DNA of 64,000 nucleotides from Schistocephalus solidus. Lineage: Eukaryota > Platyhelminthes > Cestoda > Diphyllobothriidea > Diphyllobothriidae. Within the stretch, counting starts at the first letter, position 1, and every line of letters begins with the position of its first letter. This document shows, piece after piece, positions 50,301 to 59,002 of the stretch. The stretch is from the NCBI GenBank assembly GCA_017591395.1, contig WEDG01004211.1, positions 1 to 64,000 on the forward strand, given 5' to 3'. The notes under the pieces are model-generated. The model did no database searches. It was not told where the DNA came from and saw nothing but the letters and a program-made list of their open reading frames with translations. A program made the translations under genes and the position numbers.

Positions 50301-52068
50301 GACGGTGAGATGCGCACACTTAGAAATTTATGATGTCTGTGTTCATTGGGATCCCGTGATTTTATCGATTTCCACAATTTCCTTCAGGGAACTAGGACTG
50401 AATATCTTTTGTCTTCGTTGCTTACTCACTGAAAAAATCCTACTGCCCTTCTAGGTCCAATTTTTATGGGTAGCATTGTGGACTCACACTTTGGAATTGT
50501 CTTCGTTTTTGGATTGTTTGTCAGCAATACCTTTCTACCCGAGAGCTTCACCTACGTCTTCGAAATCTTTCAGGTATTTCATACCAACTCACTGCTTTTC
50601 ACTTGCATCTGTATTTTGAATTTTTCTACTGCCGAAACTTATGGCTTTCGAAATCTGACTATCAGAATCGGTTACGCGACTGTGACAGCAGCACCGGAAA
50701 TGAGAGCAGCCCCCCGCCCTAATTCAGATGTTATTGTCCTAAATTTCGGAATAGTACCTATTTCGCGTCCTAAAACTAACTCACACCATAACCTTAATCT
50801 TAACCCTCAGCTTGGTACCAATCTTTGTTGCCCTGGAATGTAGCGCAGAGTCACCTGTACGACGGAGCATTCTCATTACCCTGTCCTTCCGGGGTTCGGG
50901 AGGTGGGGGAAGGGGATAAACGATCCCTCCTTATTTAACAATGCTGAATTCCTTATCTGAGTACCTGCAATGAGGTATTTGTCATGCCTTTATACAAACC
51001 GCCTGGGTATACTCCTGTGATATACCGTCGTTATTGTCATTCGACGACCATTTCTCAAGCCCGTTGGTGGTCATGTGTTGTTTTGAATCTTTCCGGCTAC
51101 CGTATAATGGTGATCCTGTGCTTATTCAACTATTCGACTATATACTGCCCTAATTTACCTGCCGTTTAAGCTCCCATGTTGCGATTGTTTGAGATACCGC
51201 TGAGGGTTATGGTTATTATCGTGTTAGATGTAGGGTTTGGGGTTTGGCTCGGGTTCAGATTAAGTTTACCATTTAGTTTTATGCTAGGATTATTGTTAAC
51301 GTTAAGACACCGGAATATTTACACTTCTTTAAATTTATCGCAGGGCCACCTATTTTAGGTGGGCGGGGCTGTACCTATTCCTGCGTCCTGTTTAGGCGGC
51401 CACATAATGCATGCTTACCCTTTAATTTTTCCAACGTCCCCTTTGATTATTTCGATGTAGTTTGTCGTTGAGAGTACCAAACTCTGTTTTCCTAGCCTCC
51501 ACTTGCCATCTGCCTTTTCTGACACTATGGTTTAAGTTCTCTTTGAACTTTCTAAGGCGATTAAGAAGCACCAATGCATAAACTGTAGTATCTGCCAGGG
51601 AGCACATAAGGAACGCTGGGGGGACCCACCGATAATGTGAATCCCTCGCAGCTGTCCTCCATCCGCAGAATGTCGGCAAATCACGTGTCTGGGCTTTTAG
51701 CTTGTACCTACGCTGTTAATATAGTCCATCGTATAACCGATGTATTCAACTCTACTATCTAATGCCTCAAGGTCCCTCTCCTCCATTCTCTCGTTTTAGC
51801 AATGTCCACTGATTTATGCTCTTATTTACGTCCTGGCTCGTCGGGTTGGTGAGGTGAAGCTTCACCCTCCAGCGACTAGGTTTTGCCATCTAAAAAGATC
51901 ACATCTCTGGTTCTGCTGATCGTTTGGAGCGCTTTCCAGCTCGCTTATTGCGTCTTAACTGTCCTCCTGCCGTACGGTTGGTTCACCTGCCTACTGAGCC
52001 CTGGCCGTCTCTGGCTGTTACCTCTCGCCTGGGCCCTCTTCATCATTGCTGCTCGCCGTCTCAAATAG
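23452..52068 (+). CDS. TMEM62: Transmembrane protein 62 orthologue (split gene, about 28.6 kb)
   Basis: The conceptual product of about 650 residues has the domain order of animal TMEM62 (human protein about 640 residues). First comes a calcineurin-like metallophosphoesterase domain with motif I SDIHISKF, motif II SGDITDAK, motif III GNHDAFN and motif V CGHLHTL. Next is the WPLVLITNPK / LIQHSTHIR region, then an Ig-like middle ending at SFVLHSDHT, then a multi-pass membrane part (VIFYSLQLRLAFYLLW, MGSIVDSHFG, LVLLIVWSAFQLAY, LLPLAWALFII). Biochemical role unknown; by family a membrane protein. Exons placed: up to 23736; 23773-23884; 23920-24057; 24096-24141; 26809-26956; 27018-about 27165; 33178-33303; 37254-37424; 40440-40707; 42930-43043; 43796-43924 (or 43882); 50455-50573; 51800-51853; 51880-52068. 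Phases agree at directly joined boundaries. Not resolved: the 5' start, a short exon between 27165 and 33178, and one between 43043 and 43796. The identification rests on remembered family sequence and is strong. Confidence 0.9.
23773..24141 (+). CDS. TMEM62: TMEM62 metallophosphoesterase exons (three exons)
   Basis: Exons 23773-23884, 23920-24057 and 24096-24141 are separated by introns of 35 and 38 nt; the intron before them is 36 nt. All have GT...AG ends. The joined reading gives VSDIHISKFSD, MVSGDITDAK, the WLDMRGNHDAFNVPS block and NYF. Asp-His of motif I, Gly-Asp of motif II and Gly-Asn-His-Asp of motif III are the expected metal ligands and are all present. Confidence 0.92.
24142..24647. 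other. TMEM62 intron, 5' part
   Basis: Start of a 2.7-kb intron (24142-26808). No element recognised before the microsatellite at 24648. Confidence 0.5.
24648..24712. repeat. (CT)n/(CA)n/(TA)n compound microsatellite
   Basis: CTCTCT-rich, then CACACAC, then TATATATACATATACA. It lies at the 3' side of the minus-strand SINE that follows and may have arisen from its tail. Confidence 0.8.
24735..24914 (-). mobile_element. tRNA-derived SINE copy 1
   Basis: On the minus strand the head reads GTGGCGCAGTGGTTAGAGCG, a good internal RNA polymerase III A box, and 35 or so bases on GAGTTCGAGCC, a B box. A non-tRNA body of about 100 bases follows. The copy at 63545-63725 matches both head and body, so this is an interspersed repeat rather than a tRNA gene. 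It lies inside a TMEM62 intron in antisense orientation. Confidence 0.8.
24920..25420 (-). repeat. Left inverted arm of the Penelope-like element
   Basis: Reverse complement of 26251-26742 with few differences. The outer ends read GAGCTTATCATCCCCCGAAG here and the complement of GAGCTCAGCATCCCCCGAAG on the right. Confidence 0.85.
24982..25027 (-). ncRNA. Hammerhead ribozyme motif, Penelope type (core intact)
   Basis: Minus strand: stem I strand GAACT, core CUGAUGA, stem II (GGAAAC / GUUUCC with a short loop and one extra U at its base), core GAAAC, cleavage triplet GUC, stem I strand AGTCC. Stem III is only the ACGU of GAAACGUC, which cannot fold on itself but is self-complementary. This matches the minimal hammerheads described in Penelope-like elements, which work as dimers. 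All core nucleotides are present. Activity is inferred. Confidence 0.8.
26251..26742 (+). repeat. Right inverted arm of the Penelope-like element
   Basis: Partner of 24920-25420. It also includes an AAC trinucleotide run (about 26468-26488) absent from the left arm. Confidence 0.85.
26648..26691 (+). ncRNA. Hammerhead ribozyme motif, core mutated
   Basis: Same layout as the left arm's motif, but the core reads CUGAUUA: the catalytic G8 is replaced by U. Stem II GGAAA / UUUCC, GAAAC and GUC are kept. G8 is essential in studied hammerheads, so this copy is probably inactive. Confidence 0.75.
26809..26956 (+). CDS. TMEM62: TMEM62 exon (metallophosphoesterase, after motif III)
   Basis: Acceptor ATCTAG, donor ACG|GTAAGT. 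Encodes RHYSVQGR, then YGTYTFVGLDACPSPGSKRP and LNFFGVIT, aligning with the Y-F-S/T-F-VD-P-PG-KRP-NFFG block of TMEM62. Confidence 0.92.
27018..27165 (+). CDS. TMEM62: TMEM62 exon, boundaries uncertain
   Basis: In phase with the previous exon from the acceptor CTAAG| at 27017 after a 61-nt intron. EYLTTYRKLVKEIE matches the helix that follows NFFG in the family, and ARDTVAIIASPNSN aligns with the GHF-TSTI-SP segment but lacks the Gly-His of motif IV. The donor is unclear (GTAATA at 27166 is one option), and its phase does not fit the next recognised exon, so a short exon is probably missing. Confidence 0.6.
27258..27940. other. TMEM62 intron, nothing recognised
   Basis: Part of the roughly 6-kb intron before 33178. 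The last part may be the remnant of a Penelope terminal region belonging to the hammerhead at 27941. Confidence 0.4.
27941..27982 (+). ncRNA. Free-standing hammerhead ribozyme motif (core intact)
   Basis: Stem I GTCT / AGAC (4 bp, perfect), core CUGAUGA at 27945-27951, stem II GGA-UU / AUUCC with one mismatch, core GAAAC at 27971-27975, triplet GUC. Stem III is again only ACGU. No Penelope coding sequence is visible nearby, so it is probably a solo terminal repeat left by such an element. Confidence 0.75.
28738..29034 (+). pseudogene. Possible quasi-RRM (hnRNP H/F-like) fragment, frameshifted
   Basis: The frame from 28738 reads AVSMRGLPCDVTEGEVEV and then FVRGVKLSI, the V-MRGLP-x3-TE-EV...G(V) pattern of quasi-RRM domains of the hnRNP F/H/ESRP type. 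After about 28885 another frame takes over with FYVTLAGGGEDEAKN, which could be the E-YV-FA-(E) strand-helix region. It sits inside a TMEM62 intron without evident splice sites. A decayed retrocopy or chance resemblance are both possible. Confidence 0.3.
29035..29939. other. TMEM62 intron, nothing recognised
   Basis: Open frames of 60-90 codons on both strands without recognisable motifs. Confidence 0.4.
29940..31135 (+). repeat. AT-rich inverted repeat, left arm
   Basis: Corresponds in reverse complement, co-linearly over its whole length, to 53297-54425. Shared islands include GACTTCCCTGAAAACAAGT, CCGAATATATACTA-ATTTTGCG, CGGAAACTATATTA-ACAAAAAGTA and GATTTATTTGAAACCTTTCT. Substitutions and small indels separate the arms. 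Neither arm has a conserved open frame. No transposase or RT signal; element type unknown. Confidence 0.8.
31136..33177. other. TMEM62 intron, nothing recognised
   Basis: Short frames only. A 12-bp direct repeat (GGCACGCGTGTG twice) lies at about 32843-32866. Confidence 0.4.
33178..33303 (+). CDS. TMEM62: TMEM62 exon with metallophosphoesterase motif V
   Basis: Acceptor TTTCAG, donor GATT|GTGAGT. Encodes KTTFAYFCGHLHTL, where GH-x-H is the last metal-binding motif, and then FFELELADWRDAR, matching LELEVGDWKD-R of the family. Confidence 0.93.
33304..37253. other. TMEM62 intron
   Basis: 3.95 kb. Holds an AGT trinucleotide run at about 35333-35366 and a CCT/CAT-rich run near 36470-36515. A 151-codon open frame at 34542-34997 shows no motif. 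No retroelement protein recognised. Confidence 0.5.
35333..35366. repeat. (AGT)n microsatellite
   Basis: About eleven AGT units. It follows CTTTTCGAGTCCCACCAGC, which resembles the 3' end of a tRNA-like sequence, so it could be a SINE tail; no A box is convincing. Confidence 0.8.
37254..37424 (+). CDS. TMEM62: TMEM62 exon (end of catalytic domain)
   Basis: A long pyrimidine tract and CCCTAG acceptor; donor CAG|GTAAGT. Encodes FRVVAVDNDLVSFLDV, DWPLVLITNPK and LIQHSTHIR, three of the most recognisable TMEM62 blocks. Confidence 0.95.
37425..40439. other. TMEM62 intron
   Basis: 3 kb. Contains a 12-base G run near 38390-38402, degenerate GGTTAG-like sequence at about 38295-38332, and a dispersed repeat copy at 39324-39432. 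No coding feature. Confidence 0.5.
39324..39432 (-). repeat. Dispersed repeat, copy 1
   Basis: Matches 52900-53001 in the same orientation: GCGCTGGATTA, a CTCTC-rich stretch, CCCCCACCTGGGC, GGTGTC and ACCGGAGAT occur in the same order and spacing. A weaker relative appears reversed at about 56793-56870. Non-coding; family unknown. Confidence 0.55.
40440..40707 (+). CDS. TMEM62: TMEM62 exon (Ig-like middle region)
   Basis: Acceptor CAACAG, donor GAG|GTAGTT. Encodes ALTYSRVLAWSKWPLKKIAI, IDGHYQG, SSPLFVLPWQPSYW and HFIEAVCE, aligning with the V-ID-G...GP-FVL-W-P-Y...HNIEV-V block. Carries a proline-rich insertion of about 15 residues relative to the human protein. Confidence 0.93.
40708..42929. 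other. TMEM62 intron
   Basis: 2.2 kb, no coding or mobile feature supported. A sequence near 41188-41240 weakly resembles the Penelope ribozyme region but lacks its core. Confidence 0.5.
42930..43043 (+). CDS. TMEM62: TMEM62 exon (before the first C-terminal membrane helix)
   Basis: Acceptor AAACAG, donor AAT|GTAAGC, 38 codons, phase 0 at both ends. Encodes DTKGNVRRVRQPFTLDG and LQSFVLHSDH, matching D-GR...F-V...L-SF-LR-DH of the family. Confidence 0.92.
43796..43924 (+). CDS. TMEM62: TMEM62 exon (membrane helix), two possible donors
   Basis: Acceptor TTTTAG. Encodes VIFYSLQLRLAFYLLWALPI, a membrane segment. The donor at 43924 (TTCT|GTGAGT) scores well. A donor at 43882 (ATCT|GTGTGC) gives the same phase and a length that matches the human protein exactly. 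The start phase shows that an exon between 43043 and here is not identified. Confidence 0.8.
43925..45559. other. TMEM62 intron, first part
   Basis: No feature recognised. An 82-codon frame at 44523-44771 shows no motif. Confidence 0.4.
45560..45922 (+). mobile_element. Penelope-like GIY-YIG endonuclease relic
   Basis: Reading + from about 45609: VVYRIPCQNRSSIYIGQT (GIY-YIG core), LGSRIYEHKLAVRRSGS, VAHTYKTGHEF. A frameshift at about 45770 continues as FAAKKIIADARSKTNRELIK and LINRFIDLAPAY, ending at TAG 45920-45922. There is one stop inside the core. The first part of the element (RT) is absent. A different subfamily from the element at 24920. Confidence 0.8.
45925..46830 (-). mobile_element. 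Ty3/gypsy-type gag relic with nucleocapsid knuckles
   Basis: Minus-strand reading: QQQRARFEAAH, then FIYDPNSGVTFDAWFRRWED, then the frame 46242-46535 with VYLLLRKLDIKEHERYTGM, LPKNPRDFTFDETVKQL, FNIRYQC and FKCLIF. After a stop come LLSKIEQD and QTLIAKCQRL. Finally, near 45940-46035, two zinc-knuckle-like clusters (C-W-K-S-G-K-W-H...C, then CHERGHKEDHC). This order is that of Gag in flatworm Ty3/gypsy elements. It stops right after the knuckles; no protease or RT follows because the Penelope relic begins at 45922. Confidence 0.78.
46831..48879. other. TMEM62 intron, nothing recognised
   Basis: Short frames only. About 47560-47640 may be a worn copy of the dispersed repeat at 39324. Confidence 0.35.
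48880..49270 (+). mobile_element. CR1-like LINE fragment (RT palm), decayed
   Basis: With stops: SGDQQGSILR-LLFIIHVND (domain B block), then SGLPFSIDDLKL at the FADD position (first two residues changed), then SGIKT. Upstream LRGWMKP...RYSRHKQ fits the L-WL-Y-L-R-QRV block. About 130 codons survive; nothing extends beyond. Confidence 0.6.
49271..50454. other. TMEM62 intron, nothing recognised
   Basis: AT-rich, no feature. Confidence 0.4.
50455..50573 (+). CDS. TMEM62: TMEM62 exon (membrane region)
   Basis: Acceptor TTCTAG, donor CAG|GTATTT. Encodes PIFMGSIVDSHFGIVFVFGL and then FVSNTFLPESFTYVFEIFQ, aligning with GPWFFG-IID-KFG...GIFV-G-FL-GS-TF of the family. Confidence 0.93.
50574..51799. 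other. TMEM62 intron
   Basis: 1.2 kb; no feature beyond degenerate GGTTT/GGTTA-rich sequence at about 51200-51260. Confidence 0.5.
51800..52068 (+). CDS. TMEM62: TMEM62 last two exons and stop
   Basis: Exon 51800-51853 encodes QCPLIYALIYVLARRVGE (IPL-AY...L-R in the family). Exon 51880-52068 encodes LPSKKITSLVLLIVWSAF, LLPYGWFTCLLSPGRLW and LLPLAWALFIIAARRLK, then TAG at 52066-52068. Only a 26-nt intron (51854-51879, GTGAAG...ACTAG) keeps the frame; the stronger-looking donor GTGAGG at 51849 would shift it. No AATAAA is seen soon after the stop. Confidence 0.85.
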
Positions 52069-53296
52069 CCAGGCCGTCTCTTTTTACGCCACTCCCTGCT
52101 CATTCCTTGGCATTCTGTCAGTTATTCGCCGCCTCCTCCTCCTCCTCCCTCAGATTCAAAGAAGTGTTCAAACATTTTTGCCTTTAGGCCTCTTTTATGG
52201 CCTAGCATTTGTTCCCTTTTAGTATTTATGCCCATATATCTGTGCGTACATACATCGATATATTTTTTTCTAACTGTGATATGGTGCACTTTGTTCGAAC
52301 TGTTGATGCCAATTCGTCGCTGATGGTCGAGGTGCTCATTCTGCCAGTAGTTCTTCTGTCGATATGTTACACCCAGAAGCATTGGCCTTTTTAGTCTCGT
52401 ATACGCCGAAGGCGAGCGAAGTTGCCAGCAGTTTTTGGAACTATTTCCAATTTCTCTGAAAACAAATGTGTACGATACCGTCGTTTTTAGTCTATTTAAT
52501 ACTCAAAGCCTATTCAATTTTTAGAGAAAATGGATTTGTCTATTCTGTACGAGGCTGTTTTAAGGAGACGGGGGTCTCTAGTCTGCCCTTTGGACCTCGA
52601 GATTGTTTGAGTTGCGAACATTTTCTCCTCCCGATAAGCGGGGAAAGTTGGCTGTATTAAACCCTGATACACTAGTGGACAGATTGTTTATCCGAATTCA
52701 GACTTTCCGAAAGCCTATCTCTCGACAGTCTCATGTCACTCAGAGCGGTAGCAGTTGCAATGGGCATTATTGCACTTAAACGCTTCAACATTTTTTATAC
52801 GAATATTTCGAAGTCACTCATGCCTTTCCCGCCGTGTGCACGTGATTGCTGATGTTTCTTATAGTGGCCTACAAGTGTTAACAATCGAAGGCTACTACTC
52901 TGCGCTGGATTAAAATGCGTGTAGACTTGTGCTACATCTACCTCACTCTCTGTTCCACGCCCCCACCTGGGCTCGGTGTCCAGAGTCACGAAGACCGGAG
53001 ATTAAAAATTCACACCGATCTCAGTTGAGTGGTGGAGTGCGTTTGGCAAATGCAGCGTAAACCTACTTTTATATGTACAGAAGATGACCTATTTCATGCG
53101 ATGTGTAATCAAAGTTTACGTGAATAGTTTAGTGTAAATTTTATCTCGTTATTTTCATTTGTTGAATAGGTTTGGATGCTTGGAGAGCTTTTTTTAAAGA
53201 ATACTGCATTTTTATTCTTTTTTACTGAAGAGAAACATGCAGGAATTTGGCCAAACCAGTGGTTACCAGATATCCAATAAATTTCGTATGTTATTT
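52069..53296. other. TMEM62 3' flank
   Basis: Probable 3' UTR at the start; a CCT-rich run at about 52130-52150. Otherwise only the dispersed repeat at 52900. Confidence 0.4.
52900..53001 (-). repeat. Dispersed repeat, copy 2
   Basis: Partner of 39324-39432; see that entry for the shared landmarks. Confidence 0.55.
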
Positions 53297-54425
53297 ACTA
53301 TCACAGACGGTAACGAATGGTTTGTAAGATATGCTATAAAACAGCATTAATATAAGCTAGAAAGGTTTCAAATAAATCACTTCTTTAACCGGAAAATATG
53401 ATCTTAAATTGATAAAAACCAGGTGAAGCCAAGTGTAAGGAATCGCGTTTATTTTCCAGAAAAAGAAGGGAATTCAGGTTAAAAAATTATTTTTTGACGT
53501 TTTCTGCCGCAAAACGCAGGTATAAACTTGGGAAGCAATATTTTTGTTTCTCTACGTCGAAAAGTAGAACAGTAAACAAAATACGCATAACGACGGCGTT
53601 TGTTTAAAATTTTAAGCATGCGATAAGATACTTTTTGTGTAATATAGTTTCCGTTTAATTCGACATTTGGAAAGGCAATGGTTAGAAAATTTGCACTATT
53701 CGCAAAATATTAGTATATATTCGGTCACTCTTCTGCAGATTTGCAATCTTAGATCGGGCATTCAAGTAAACAAATTTGCCAATAAAAACTCGAATATAAA
53801 GCAAACTGTGAGTTTTTCATTTTCAACATGCAATTTATTACTTGTTTTCAGGGAAGTCAAAAAGCGTTCAATGTTTTTCATTTTCACCTTGACTTAACTT
53901 TGAAACAATTTAAAGTGTGCAGAAAGTTTTTCCATTGATCTTAGGCATACTAATTGCCGAATTTTGTCGTGGTGTTTAATTTTTCTCGACGAAGAGTTTT
54001 CATATTTGAATTAAGCGACAAATATGCCAACCGCCATCTGTATTAGAAAAGTATCCAAAAACTCGCCATTTCGGTAAATACTAGAAGCAATATCTTTGAA
54101 TGTTTTAATAAAACTATGGAAGCTCAATTTGTGGCCAATCGCTTGACATCCCGTCAAATCATGAAATATTCAGAAATATTTCAAGGACGATTTGACACTG
54201 ATTCTAATCCAATATAGAAATTTATCGATGGAAAGTAATTTTATTATGCACAAAATAGTATATTTAAAATTTCAACTGAAATATGTATGTAAATTTATTT
54301 GTCACCTACATCGATTTGGCCCGTATTTGCAATATGCCGCATTTTTAAAAAAGTTGATATTTGTCAGCGAATTAATATCAATTTAACTATATGCTTTAAA
54401 TTTAAATTCGCGTAGGCTTGTTCAT
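53297..54425 (-). repeat. AT-rich inverted repeat, right arm
   Basis: Reverse-complement partner of 29940-31135. The outer boundary (GGCTTGTTC, about 54416-54425) meets the 3' end of a minus-strand LINE relic. Confidence 0.8.
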
Positions 54426-54429
54426 TCGG

Positions 54430-56000
54430 TTTATTTGGCAAAGATAATAGGCAATGCCTTCGAAAACCCCATTGTGTACATGCCAGTTCGTTTTAAACTG
54501 GAAAATTCAGAAAGCAAAATTATTACTTTCAATAGTACTTGCATGATTCGAGTAATATTTTTAATCAAGCATCTGCGGTTCACGGGGTAGTGGAGTCGGT
54601 CATCGATCGATGACTGCCACCGGCGTCCGTTTCAGACATTCGAAGGAAAATAGGAGACACGTTTCTTGAAGATCTTGTGGGACGTTGACTGATTGGGGAG
54701 ATCATTCCATTTCGGTACTACCGTTTGCGTGAAAGAGCGAATGTTCAAACAGGATATTTGTGCTTAGCTTCATCGGGTTTCTATGACGTTTGGGTGAAGG
54801 TTGCCACAGAAACATTTCCTCAAAGATCAGTCCATGATCAAGGTCGTGCGTTACCTTGTAAACCATGATATTATTACTTCGTTGCTGTCTGTAACAGAGG
54901 AAATAGATTAAGGCAGTGCAGTATTTCTATGTACGATCTATATTTTCAAACTTGTGGCAGCTTGCCTGCATGGCGATTTACTTTTTCGAGGCCTTTTTTA
55001 TCCTTTGCCAGCCATGGCCGCCACGCTTGTACGCCATATTCTAGATGAGGTTGAGCAAAATGCCATAAACTCCCAAAAAGGCTTTGCCACCGGTTACACA
55101 TGCCTTTTTAATTGCATGTAGTGACAAAACAAAGCATTTTGTTTTAGTAGGTTAAAATACTCCCGTAAAAATCTACGCATAACTTTTGTAGAATTTGACA
55201 AGTTACGTTTTATTGACCAGTTATTTTCTTCTTTTACTGACGCATCTAAGCTAGGGGAGGGTATTCGCCTTACCTAAAAGGATAGATGGAGTCGTCTTCT
55301 ACATAATAATTATATAGCATATTTGGCGACCTTCATGGACTGCAGTTTTGGGTTCATACTGCTCGGTATCCAAACCACGAGAATCTTCTGTGAAGTTTCT
55401 GCAGGGAGAGTAACGTCTCTTAGATCATATTTTCTCATACTACGATTTGAGTGGTAGTTGGCTGGACGCAGATGAAGTACGGCACACTTTTTCTCGGACC
55501 ACGTTTGCAGTCGGTGCATATTATTTTCAAGAGTTTTCTGGTAATTCGGGCCCTTACTGACTTGCCGGAGTTAAAAGTCGTTGGCAAACATTATTTCACC
55601 GCAGTCGAATTCCTGAATGCTGTCATTAACTTATAGGATGAAGAGTAGGGGTCCCAGATCTGAACCTTGAGGCACAATACTAGTCACGTTCACCCAGTCT
55701 GACATGCCCTCTCCGGTACATATGTGTTTTTTTCGACTAACCAGAAACTCTTATCCAGTTCAGAAGATCGCCCCTGATTCCAAGGACACTGAAACTATGC
55801 AGGATGCGTTGGTGTAAGATGGTCGAATGCTTTGCGGAAATCGATGTACACGACATCGACCTCAGTATCATTTGAAAGCTTTTGTACATGCGTGGGTGCC
55901 GGTTTGCGACCAATTATCAATCATTAGAAAATGTTGGCACTGTTCATCTAGGTTACTCACTGTAAACTAATTCACGTGCACGTCACCGTCCCCGTGTCCA
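54430..56000 (-). mobile_element. CR1-like LINE relic, family B/C type
   Basis: Minus-strand reading with many breaks: VVYIDFRKAFDHL (domain A, about 55850), VPQGSDLGP (domain B, about 55650), LQTWSEKKCAVLHL (55310-55519 frame), then LEYGV-like and KGLEKVNRHAGK (about 55000). The 3' end at about 54440-54480 keeps the GGC-ATT-GCC inner stem of the shared 3' structure. No catalytic box survives in a readable frame. Dead copy. Confidence 0.7.
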
Positions 56001-58984
56001 GCAGGATTTCGGGCATGCAGTAGACATAATCGTTCATGATTTTCGAACCGTCATACGACGTAGCGCTTACAGTTAACCACTCCGGTCCAGGAAAGCCTAA
56101 GATTTGCCCTAGATTTTCACTACTTCCTGGACTGTAAACTCCACTTCGAAACAAGTGGTTGAGCATTTATGGACTGTCCTTATCCCCACGCTTTCTCTCT
56201 ACATCTACAAGGCAGATTTTTGGGTAGTTTAGTGAGGTGCTCCGGCAGAAACTCTTGTACAATATCCTAACTATTTTGGACTTACATGGCCCCACTTCTT
56301 CTCACTAGGCAGAAATCTGAGCATAAGGTACCCAATATGTCATGCAATTGGTGGCTAGTTTATTTACTAACAACAACTGCGCTAACATTAAGTACTTTCT
56401 GACGGTCGATTGTTTGTTTTTAAGCTGTAATCGGAGACTGCTGGCGTTGTCCTCTCTTTCCATTTTAGAACTTATATGAATTTCGACAATTCAGTCGGTT
56501 TATTCGGGAACCAATCATATATTATCTGCGATAATGTTCTTGTTACAGGTGTTGTATCGCATCGGTGTGCGCCCTAGACGGGCCGCGTGGTAGATGCGCT
56601 GGACCAGCACGGGGGCCAGGGCATGGCAGGCGTTATGCGGTTTTTGTTCACAGAAAAAATCCGAAGAGAGGGAACGTGGTGGCAGGCTCACGCCGCACCA
56701 GCCACTTGCCATTTATGGCACTCCCACTCCGTGAGATCTGATTCAGGCGTGGCGGCACGGTCAGTAGTGTCTCCGGCCGCGCCCGACTGTCTTGACACCG
56801 GGCACCGGCTGATAAGGGAAGAGAGTGCAGTAGCTGCGGCGCCATTCTACTATCACCTAAAACTAATCCACACGCAAGTTACCATCCTAGCAGGACTATG
56901 CCGTGGAGCATACGGTGGGCATCGTTGAGACCGAAGATCGAACTGTCGTGTTGGACCGGTCAACTACCTTCTTGCTCTCTCTTCCTCTGAACTTGCTGAC
57001 TTTTATGCTCTGTCGAGGTCACAATAAAGTAGACCTTGAGTCACCACTTGTTCTATTACATCAGAGCAACTCTGGTCGTCTGACCGTAGTAAGTGTCCTG
57101 CTTTCCTGTATAGGTTTTTCTGGACTCCATACGGTAAGCACGACGAACGTGGCATTTTTGGTTCTTTGAAATTACCAGGGACTCGAATGATACTCCTTTA
57201 CGGATATGCTAGGCTCCCCATATTCTTGCCTAGTGTGTGTCCGTTTCGGTTGTGTTTCTGTTTGTTCGAGCTGGTGTTTCTGTCCAATGATTTGAAGGCC
57301 CAATCATCTCTGGCAGCAAATTTCGTCGAGAATTTCATTTTTTCCTCATTTATGTTTCGAAGGTACGTGCTATTGGTCTATGTCAAAATATAATCTGGAA
57401 CACACCGTTAGGATATTTATAGTAGTGATTGCATGAGGAGTGCTGTGAGATATTTTACTCTGGAGCCATCCGTAGGGTTTCCGAAGTATGATCGACGACA
57501 CGTTGATTCCAGCGTCACAAGTAAGGGCAGACTGTGTTGTTGGACGGGCTTTTGTAGAGAGCTTATGCGCAGTGCAGCATGCATTTGTAGCAAGCCGCCG
57601 CATGTAAGGTTCGTGGGTCCAACGCATGCGCGCGTGCCCATCTGCAGCAACCTAGCGAAGGACGCCGCACTGCTTTCTCCCGAGCTCTCGCCACGCTGAT
57701 GGTTACTTAGGAGCCCCTACGTAATCGATCGACAGGATGGGTTATTTGGTATGGCTTAGCTACCGTGCTAGAGATCGCAGGAGCAGACTACCACCGGGTC
57801 AACTCTCGGTTTACTTTGCCGAGAATATGTATGAGAGGAAAGCGTATATTCCTTCAAGGATGTGGCATTGAAACATTGCTCGTACTACTGTGAGAGCTTA
57901 TCACACTAGAAACTATCGATTTCCGTGATACTTTTTGCAACAGCTTAGGACAGCTGAACGCTACTTGCTATTTTTGGACTGTGGTTATGACTGGTTAAAT
58001 CATGGTTTATTTCACTTTTCCTGTCGCAGTTAAAATGCACAACAAAGATCATTCCGAGGGCTACGAAATGCGATCAGTAAATTATTATAGTTGTTAGTCA
58101 CATCATTTGTACCTGAAGTGATACATTGGTAAGATCGACAACCGTGAATGAACAGTCAGAATTGCGCACCCTTTTTGCTTAAGGCACCGGCTTTGCAGCG
58201 GATCCGGGTGTGGTCCGAAAATGTCCCGAATTTGCATGCTAGATTTTTGGTGATAGCGGCATTCGCGGACTCGACTGGACGTCAGGAGGGAATTTGAACA
58301 TTTCCGCTGTACGTATTCATTGAAGATTCCTGATGGGGGATCAGCCAGTTTTAAATAAAGCCCAATTTAAAACCTAAAGAGCTAAAATAACCTTATATGC
58401 ATTTCTCCATTTCATTGTAAGCCAAGTGACAACCTCCTATTACTTCCACTGATCACCGCTCCGGAGAGATTAAAATATAATAACTGCTAGTAAAAGCTTA
58501 TATTACCAACGTAGATTAAATTTTCGCTCTGTGTTTTGGCAGTTGCTGACCCAGTTAGGGCTTTAAGTTAACTGAAAACTGGAGTATGAAACCCAACACA
58601 GTTAATCTCATACAATACACCTCCGCTACCATTTTGCCGCGCTGAGATTGTCGTATTTTGCTAACGGACAGTACTATACACTGGGTTACGGTTAATCTCA
58701 CCATCATTACCGATAGTTGTAGTACCTCATGAAACATGACGATGGAAATTTAGATGATCATTTTGCGACGCGCACGCATTGTAGTTATTCATTTAACTAT
58801 TTCCGAAGGTGTTATTTTCACATGCAGAATATGTTTCCAAGTAGTTTCATCAAATTCTTAATCGTAGAAATATGACTGAATGTAAGTAATTACATAGACA
58901 ATTGTTTTGGTATAAATAAAGGGGTGGGTTTGCAGTGGCCCAATCAGTGGCGAACAATTCTGGTTGTCCAAACCGGCTAATCAC
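56001..58984. other. No recognised gene
   Basis: A worn, reversed relative of the dispersed repeat at about 56793-56870. Frames of up to 113 codons (56587-56928) carry no recognised motif. Confidence 0.35.
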
Positions 58985-59002
58985 ATGACCTCGCTGGATG
59001 AC

